A stretch of 12,834 bases of DNA, taken from contig CAKQRW010000063.1 in assembly GCA_934271655.1 (NCBI GenBank), forward strand, positions 1 through 12,834. The letters are read 5' to 3'. The notes under the pieces were generated by a model. It was not told the DNA's origin and did not search any database. It worked only from the letters and a program-made list of their open reading frames with translations. Position 1 is the stretch's first letter. Each line of letters opens with the position of its first letter. This document shows, piece after piece, positions 8,107-12,834 of this stretch. This stretch comes from an uncultured Bacteroidaceae bacterium. Its GTDB lineage: Bacteria > Bacteroidota > Bacteroidia > Bacteroidales > Bacteroidaceae. The position numbers and the translations under genes are program-made.

Positions 8107-11100
8107 ATGGAGAAAGTAACTTATCAGACATTGGCAGAGTGTGAGGCTGCCATCAACACGCTGAGAGCCATCGGCGTAGCTATTCCAGACTGGATGGAAA
8201 GGCAACATCAAGAATTGACGGCCGCTGCAAATGCCAGAACTGTGGCAACAAACACAGACACGCCAATTTTTGACACGCTGGTAGCCAACTATCCTTATGG
8301 CAAGATGCCAGAGGAAAAGGTTAAATGTATAAAGGACACTGTGAGCCAATTACTTGAAGATGGAGAACATGCCGAGGAACCTGGCTTGCTTCTCGGTAAA
8401 ATACAGTGCGGCAAGACTGACACTTTTGAGGACATTATCGGTCTGGCTTTCGACAAAGGCATAGACATCACTATTGTCTTTACCAAGGGCACAAAACCTT
8501 TGGCACAACAGACCATCATGCGCATGAAGAAAGACTATCGATTCTTCAAGCCCTCAGACAACTTGGACCAGAAGGCTACAATCAACATTTACGACATCAT
8601 GAATGTGTGGAACAAATTGAAGCAAGCCAAAGTGGAGGGTTGTAAGACGGTAATTGTTTGCAAGAAGCAATCAACCAACATGAGCCACTTGATAGACATG
8701 TTTTCGAAGAACTGCACTTTCCTGAAAAAGAAGAAGGTGCTCATCGTTGATGACGAGGCAGACTTTGCGAGCAGGAACTATCGTTCGGTCAAGCTACAGG
8801 CATTGATGGATGATGATGGAAATCCTATGGAACAGGATGCCCAGACCGAGATGGCGAAAATCAGTCAGCAGATAGATGACTTCCGCAAGATACCCGACTA
8901 TTGCCGTTATCTTCAGGTGACAGCGACACCTTATTGCTTGTATTTGCAGCCACAAGGAGAGCTGAATCTCAATGACAATGTAGTAAAGCCATTCAAGCCA
9001 CGTTTTACCAGTATCGTTCCTGTCCATGCAGCCTATATAGGTGGTCAGCAATATTTTGAGGATTCGCGGAATCCTGATTCGATGTATAATCATTTGTACC
9101 ATCAGATAGAACAGAAGTGCGTCGATGTGCTTGGACATGAGGATAAGCGATACTTGAACAATTCCGTCTCATCGGCCAATATCTACGGCTTGACCTATGC
9201 GCTCATATCATACTTCATGGCTACGGCAATTCGTCGAATCCAAGAGCGTAAAGTCAACAACAGGGACTATAAGACCAGTGCACTGATTCATGTCGAGTTG
9301 GACAAGAAAAATCACGAATGGCAAAGCCGGGTGATCAATCGTCTTATAGATTCCATCAAGAGTGTCATCGTGGATGAAGACCAGTCTGACCAACGAATCT
9401 GGACAGCCATAGATTCCATATATGACGACTTCGTAGAGTCTAACAGGAAGGGACGTGAAGAGAATCTGACATCTGTCGATCTGCCTATGAAAGAGGATGT
9501 GATGAACGAGATTCGTAACATCTTTAATCCAAAGAAGAACAACTACCATGTGCAAATAGTCAATTCAGACGAGCAGGTGGAGTCTCTTTTGGATGAGGAA
9601 ACAGGAGAGTTGCAGTTGGACACCGCAGCCAACATTTTCATTGGCGGCAACATCCTTGACCGTGGCATCACCATCAAGAACATGCTGTGTTTCTTCTATG
9701 GCCGCAATCCTAAGAAATTCCAGCAGGACACTGTGCTTCAACATGCTCGAATGTATGGAGCACGTTCCAAGGAGGACATGGCTGTGACAAGACTTCATAC
9801 CACTTCACATATCTATAAGATTCTGGTCCGAATGAACGAGCTTGACAATCAGCTCAGAGAGTGGTTCTTGGAAGGAAGAGACAAGGGCACGGACATGAAC
9901 GCAGTGTTCGTTGGATACGACAAGAACATCAAGCCTTGCGCTGCACAGAAGATAAAGGCCTCCAACGCTTTGACATTGACCAGACAGATGCGCATGGTTC
10001 CAGCAGGATTCTGGACTGGCTGCAATACAGCCATCAAGAAGACGATTGCACAGATTGATGCTTTGATAGAGACTTCTCCCAACTTCGACAACAAAGACGA
10101 GAACGGCTTCTTCGAGATGGATTGCGAGACGGTGAAACAAATCTTGTTATTGATAGAGAGCACTTATGTGTATAAGGATAATGGCAACATTCATAACTTT
10201 GACCGTAAGAATGACATCAAGGAGATGCTTTGCGCATTGGAGTATTGCGCGAGCAAGTCTGGTGGAAAAGTTTTAGTCTTGCAACGCACTAACCGTAACA
10301 TGAGACGACTCAGAGCTAACGGTGGCTATATTGACGCTCCTGATGATGGTCGTACAGATGTAAAACCTTCTCGTGATAAAGCCATAGACATTCCTGTTGT
10401 CATGCTGTTAAGACAGAATGGAAAGAAAAGTATCAATCCTGCCACTGGCGAGAACATAGGCTGGAACGATGCACCGTTCTACTGGCCTGTGCTAATGACA
10501 CAACTGAATATCAATCCTGTCATGTTTGCAATAGAGCAAGGAAAGAAGAAGAAGACCTTCGCAGCGGATTCTTCGAACATTCTTGAAGGCATTGACCCAA
10601 ATGATGTACTTGACATTACATTTTGTGGAGACTTGGAGGATCGTTTCGGTTCTGCCGGAAGTGAATATACTTATAATACTGTAAAAGATAATGATGAGGT
10701 GGAGGAATGTCCATGGGAGTCAAGGACTCTCAAGGAAAGTACTGCATCACGTTACATTGAGAAAGATGAAGACGGACAATGGAAGATAAACCCTGAAGTC
10801 CATTTCAACAAGCAGCAGTATCATGGACTTTACTCTCTGAATGACGGTGTGTTCCCATTTGTCCTCAAGCCTTATAAGTACATGTTGCTGAGAAACAAGC
10901 GGGATGCGAATGCTGACTTGATGCTTTTGGAGCTTTTCCCAACTACTATGTGCGAGACTAAAGCAGAGGGAAAGCTGGATGACAATGGCGACCTCATAGA
11001 TAGAGATACCAAAAAGGTCCTGTTTCATGGAACAGACATCATCACTGACAAGGACATGAATAAAACTGATTTCACTGAGACTGGCATCACACAATGGATT

Positions 11101-11217
11101 CTGTACTATTACGTCCACAAGGTTTTGAAATATGTTCCCCACCATACAGAACGTGACGAAAACAGCAATTCTCAACCAGAAGAGGACAATGCTGAAGATG
11201 ACAATGTGAATGAGTAA
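8107..11217 (+). CDS. Z1-domain SF2-type ATPase, putative defence protein
   Basis: This 1036-aa protein has the layout of Z1-domain proteins (Pfam Z1), a family linked to an SF2 helicase/ATPase module and often found in restriction-type operons. The nucleotide site is GKIQCGKT at 97-104, followed by the Walker B-like DDEAD at 215-219 and the TATP motif at 272-275. The Z1/second-lobe signature is GGNILDRGI at 513-521, with the arginine-containing QHARMYGAR at 545-553. The C-terminal 400 residues have no motif I recognise, and the tail is very acidic. There is no signal peptide or membrane segment, so it is probably cytoplasmic. It likely remodels or translocates on nucleic acid; a nuclease role is not shown. 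It has its own promoter, with the same operator as hsdM. The usual Z1 partners (MutL/MORC-like GHKL ATPase, Vsr-type nuclease) are absent here. Confidence 0.88.
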   Translation: MEKVTYQTLAECEAAINTLRAIGVAIPDWMERQHQELTAAANARTVATNTDTPIFDTLVANYPYGKMPEEKVKCIKDTVSQLLEDGEHAEEPGLLLGKIQCGKTDTFEDIIGLAFDKGIDITIVFTKGTKPLAQQTIMRMKKDYRFFKPSDNLDQKATINIYDIMNVWNKLKQAKVEGCKTVIVCKKQSTNMSHLIDMFSKNCTFLKKKKVLIVDDEADFASRNYRSVKLQALMDDDGNPMEQDAQTEMAKISQQIDDFRKIPDYCRYLQVTATPYCLYLQPQGELNLNDNVVKPFKPRFTSIVPVHAAYIGGQQYFEDSRNPDSMYNHLYHQIEQKCVDVLGHEDKRYLNNSVSSANIYGLTYALISYFMATAIRRIQERKVNNRDYKTSALIHVELDKKNHEWQSRVINRLIDSIKSVIVDEDQSDQRIWTAIDSIYDDFVESNRKGREENLTSVDLPMKEDVMNEIRNIFNPKKNNYHVQIVNSDEQVESLLDEETGELQLDTAANIFIGGNILDRGITIKNMLCFFYGRNPKKFQQDTVLQHARMYGARSKEDMAVTRLHTTSHIYKILVRMNELDNQLREWFLEGRDKGTDMNAVFVGYDKNIKPCAAQKIKASNALTLTRQMRMVPAGFWTGCNTAIKKTIAQIDALIETSPNFDNKDENGFFEMDCETVKQILLLIESTYVYKDNGNIHNFDRKNDIKEMLCALEYCASKSGGKVLVLQRTNRNMRRLRANGGYIDAPDDGRTDVKPSRDKAIDIPVVMLLRQNGKKSINPATGENIGWNDAPFYWPVLMTQLNINPVMFAIEQGKKKKTFAADSSNILEGIDPNDVLDITFCGDLEDRFGSAGSEYTYNTVKDNDEVEECPWESRTLKESTASRYIEKDEDGQWKINPEVHFNKQQYHGLYSLNDGVFPFVLKPYKYMLLRNKRDANADLMLLELFPTTMCETKAEGKLDDNGDLIDRDTKKVLFHGTDIITDKDMNKTDFTETGITQWILYYYVHKVLKYVPHHTERDENSNSQPEEDNAEDDNVNE

Positions 11218-11284
11218 CAATGGCGATTGCGATCTGCATATCTCTAACACAAAATTGAAGTGCTTAACCAGCAATAGCTCGTTA

Positions 11285-11379
11285 TATAGTCAAACTGAAA
11301 ATGGCATGAGAAAAACATTTTCTTTATCCATCGGATACAAGAACGCAAATGACCCTCAAACATATTCAGTTTGACTATA
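11285..11379. repeat. Long interrupted inverted repeat between the Z1 and ASCH genes
   Basis: TATAGTCAAACTGAA (11285-11299) and TTCAGTTTGACTATA (11365-11379) are perfect 15-base reverse complements. After one mismatch they continue for three more pairs (ATG/CAT), giving 18 of 19 matched bases per arm. The 57-base interior contains a smaller AGAAAA/TTTTCT hairpin. The right arm ends seven bases before the -33 element of the ASCH-gene promoter. Possible readings are a small non-autonomous transposon (MITE) with TA at both outer edges, a short invertible segment, a paired regulator site, or a terminator of the Z1 transcript. No T run follows on either strand, which weakens the last. Confidence 0.7.
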
Positions 11380-11385
11380 AAAATC

Positions 11386-11417
11386 TTTGTACATGACGAA
11401 GAAAAAACGTACATTTG
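11386..11417 (+). promoter_or_regulatory. Promoter of the ASCH-domain gene
   Basis: TTTG at 11386-11389, a 20-base spacer and TACATTTG at 11410-11417 make a full Bacteroidetes -33/-7 promoter. Transcription should start near 11424, leaving a leader of about 48 bases that ends in an A8 run just before ATG 11472. Unlike the hsdM and Z1 promoters it has a proper -33 element and lacks the shared palindrome, so it is probably controlled independently. Confidence 0.75.
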
Positions 11418-11471
11418 CAAATACAAATAAAAGAACGTGATATTGCGCTGTAAATCAAAAAAAAGTAACAT

Positions 11472-12008
11472 ATGAGTAACGAAACAGAAAAACAGGACGA
11501 GGAGTTTGAGAAATTTCTCAAGGAGCGTGAAGAGTTCTTTGCGAAATATCCAGACTATCCAAGAGTCAAGAACATTGACAAGCTCAACCTAATCATGAGA
11601 AAGGAGTTTGCCCTTGAGATTCTGAGCGGCAAGAAGACGGTTGAGTTTAGGGCTTACTCGCCACATTACAGGCGGAGGCTCTATGACAAGGAGGCTGGTG
11701 ACTACATTGAGGCGCATGCGGACGATGAGGAGCTGATTGACGGCATGCTGAAGTACGACCCTATTCTGCGCACGGTAAGGAGCATACACTTTCACAACTA
11801 CAACAACACATGGTTTTTGGATGTGGAGGTAACGGCCAATGAAATATGCGTGGTGAACAGAGCGGATGTCGAGTTCTTGCAGCAAGAGTTCAATTGCCAT
11901 GAGTTGGACGAGGAGCTGGAGTACTATGAAAAGAACAACATCGACGAGCGGCCGATGTTTTTCTATTTCGCATTAGGCAAGGTGCTTGACACCAATCTGA
12001 AGCCATAA
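11472..12008 (+). CDS. ASCH-domain protein
   Basis: A 178-aa soluble protein. Residues 38-60 read LNLIMRKEFALEILSGKKTV then EFR, matching the conserved opening of ASCH domains, including the Gly-x-Lys-x2-Glu-x-Arg signature (G53, K55, E58, R60). The pattern of alternating hydrophobics to about 165 fits the PUA-like beta-barrel. The first 30 residues are a charged Glu/Lys-rich helix that looks like an extension. ASCH proteins bind RNA or modified nucleosides, and some members are ribonucleases or amidohydrolases; nothing here selects among these. Its place beside RM and Z1 genes allows a role in recognising modified nucleic acid, but it has its own promoter and may be unrelated. The start is supported by the A-rich leader and the promoter at 11386-11417. 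Confidence 0.8.
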   Translation: MSNETEKQDEEFEKFLKEREEFFAKYPDYPRVKNIDKLNLIMRKEFALEILSGKKTVEFRAYSPHYRRRLYDKEAGDYIEAHADDEELIDGMLKYDPILRTVRSIHFHNYNNTWFLDVEVTANEICVVNRADVEFLQQEFNCHELDEELEYYEKNNIDERPMFFYFALGKVLDTNLKP

Positions 12009-12139
12009 ACAGCATAGCAAGACATTCGTGCCATGCAGGGGCGGCAAACTTCATGCCAAGTCATGGCTGACAACACCAAACGTCTTTTCAGAACGCAGAT
12101 CTTGCCTACACCAGGCAGGACGCAATAAAACAGAGAGAG
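12009..12139. other. Intergenic gap before the protease gene
   Basis: The 131 bases hold no convincing promoter or gene. The only structure I see is a weak hairpin, CTTGCCT (12101-12107) and AGGCAGG (12113-12119), seven pairs including one G-T, without a following T run. An overlapping open frame from 12028 is a shadow of the protease gene. Confidence 0.45.
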
Positions 12140-12760
12140 ATGAATACAAGGACATTTATGAACAGTTACTTAAAGACAGGCATTCTTCTATGCTGCACAT
12201 GTCTTGCCATGTGTCTGCATGGCTGCAATCAGAATAATGAAACAGTCACTCGACCAACTGCAAATGCACAGGATGTCCCCCACCCTGTGCCAACAGTCTG
12301 CCTGTATACATTAGGAGATGTGTCGACAGAGCTGCGTGAAGCTATGCTTGATTCACTAAAAGCGCATTATCCCAAATGCAAATATATTGGCAGCATCGCC
12401 TTGAGTGATAAAGCCTTGACAAAAAAAAGGAAAGACCACATACGCTACAGGGCCGATATGCTAAATGAGGAACTGAATGCGCTCAAGTCGGATTCGACCA
12501 TCGTCATAGGACTGACCCAAGCAGATATCGGACTGGACAATTTCCGCAATTACCCTCATTACGGCATAATGGGACGTGCAAGCGGCATAGGCTCGGGCGT
12601 AGCGGTGTTCTCGTCATACCGCCCTCATGGCTATGGACAACTGTTCAGCGTCATGCTACATGAGATAGGGCATTCACTGGGACTACGCCATTGCCCAGAC
12701 ACAAGCTGCATGATGCAAAATGCCAAAGGAGGCAATCCTTTCGCCAAGACAAATAGCTAG
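12140..12760 (+). CDS. Archaemetzincin-family zinc metalloprotease, predicted lipoprotein, C-terminus shortened
   Basis: The 206-aa protein has an N-terminal hydrophobic segment (about 11-28) ending in LHGC (26-29), a somewhat atypical lipobox, so it is probably exported and lipid-anchored at Cys29. The catalytic motif HEIGHSLGLRHC (174-185) supplies the zinc histidines H174, H178 and H184 and the general base E175. Cys190 and Met192 then follow the archaemetzincin pattern HExxHxxGx3Cx4CxM. The family continues with x17-C-x2-C, but here only 14 residues follow Met192 before TAG. Two of the four cysteines of the structural zinc site are therefore missing. The region between 12009 and 12139 shows no TAnnTTTG box; transcription may continue from the ASCH gene. 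ATG 12140 follows a GAGAGAG stretch at very short distance; ATG 12158 is an alternative start. A defence role is not evident. Confidence 0.82.
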   Translation: MNTRTFMNSYLKTGILLCCTCLAMCLHGCNQNNETVTRPTANAQDVPHPVPTVCLYTLGDVSTELREAMLDSLKAHYPKCKYIGSIALSDKALTKKRKDHIRYRADMLNEELNALKSDSTIVIGLTQADIGLDNFRNYPHYGIMGRASGIGSGVAVFSSYRPHGYGQLFSVMLHEIGHSLGLRHCPDTSCMMQNAKGGNPFAKTNS

Positions 12761-12834
12761 GGTGTCCAGTTCGTTGTACCAATTTTAACTCACTTTTTTA
12801 AGAGTTTTGGTTCGTTCTGTAACCCAGTTTTTGG
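12761..12834. repeat. T-rich region with imperfect direct repeats after the protease gene, possible element end
   Basis: GTTCGTTGTACC (12769-12780) and GTTCGTTCTGTAACCC (12810-12825) are imperfect direct repeats about 41 bases apart, each followed within a few bases by a T run. Between them AACTC (12786-12790) and GAGTT (12802-12806) can pair around a T-rich loop. No coding frame is convincing. The repeats, together with the abrupt end of the protease just before them, allow an insertion-sequence end starting near 12757-12761; a simple terminator is the alternative. Confidence 0.4.

Noticed and set aside
12421..12428. A8 run inside the protease gene as a second phase switch
   Set aside because: The frame is intact across it, and A runs of this length are common in AT-rich Lys codons; nothing indicates switching.
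1..12834. CRISPR array, tRNA or rRNA genes
   Set aside because: No regularly spaced repeat series, cloverleaf-like segment or rRNA sequence was seen; nearly all of the window is protein-coding.

Overview
The window looks like a chromosomal or integrated defence locus from a Bacteroidales bacterium, probably Prevotella/Segatella or Bacteroides. This rests on TAnnTTTG-type -7 boxes (the Bacteroidetes promoter signature), A-rich sequence rather than strong Shine-Dalgarno sites before start codons, moderate GC, and protein families common in that group. All genes are on the + strand. The genus is inference; no rRNA or marker gene is present.

Layout. Positions 1-73 may hold the last codons of an upstream gene. 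Positions 117-158 hold a palindromic operator and -7 box, followed by a type I restriction-modification operon: hsdM (183-2745), hsdS (2861-4054) and hsdR (4075-8028). hsdM is frameshifted here at a run of ten G (333-342). Nine G would join the N-terminal HsdM segment to the methyltransferase body, so this copy reads as a phase-OFF allele, unless the extra G is a sequencing error. HsdR is long (1317 aa) and ends in a helical domain carrying an R-N-x3-H motif like that of HEPN ribonucleases.

A second copy of the operator plus -7 box lies at 8035-8076, at exactly the same internal spacing. It drives a 1036-aa Z1-domain SF2-type ATPase (8107-11217). This shared control element is the best direct evidence that the restriction system and the Z1 protein form one regulated defence unit. 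The 254-nt gap after the Z1 gene holds a long interrupted inverted repeat (11285-11379) and a well-formed Bacteroidetes promoter (TTTG-N20-TACATTTG). These precede a gene for an ASCH-domain (PUA-like fold) protein (11472-12008).

The last gene (12140-12760) encodes a predicted lipoprotein of the archaemetzincin family. Its zinc-protease core is intact, but it stops three residues before the expected C-terminal Cys-x2-Cys. The sequence after it is T-rich and carries imperfect direct repeats, possibly the end of an insertion element.

Working model (inference): HsdM/HsdS/HsdR methylate and cut DNA, with modification switched by the G tract. The Z1 ATPase, and possibly the ASCH protein, add a second layer, and an unseen regulator binding the shared palindrome co-ordinates the RM operon with the Z1 gene. 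The protease is probably unrelated cargo.
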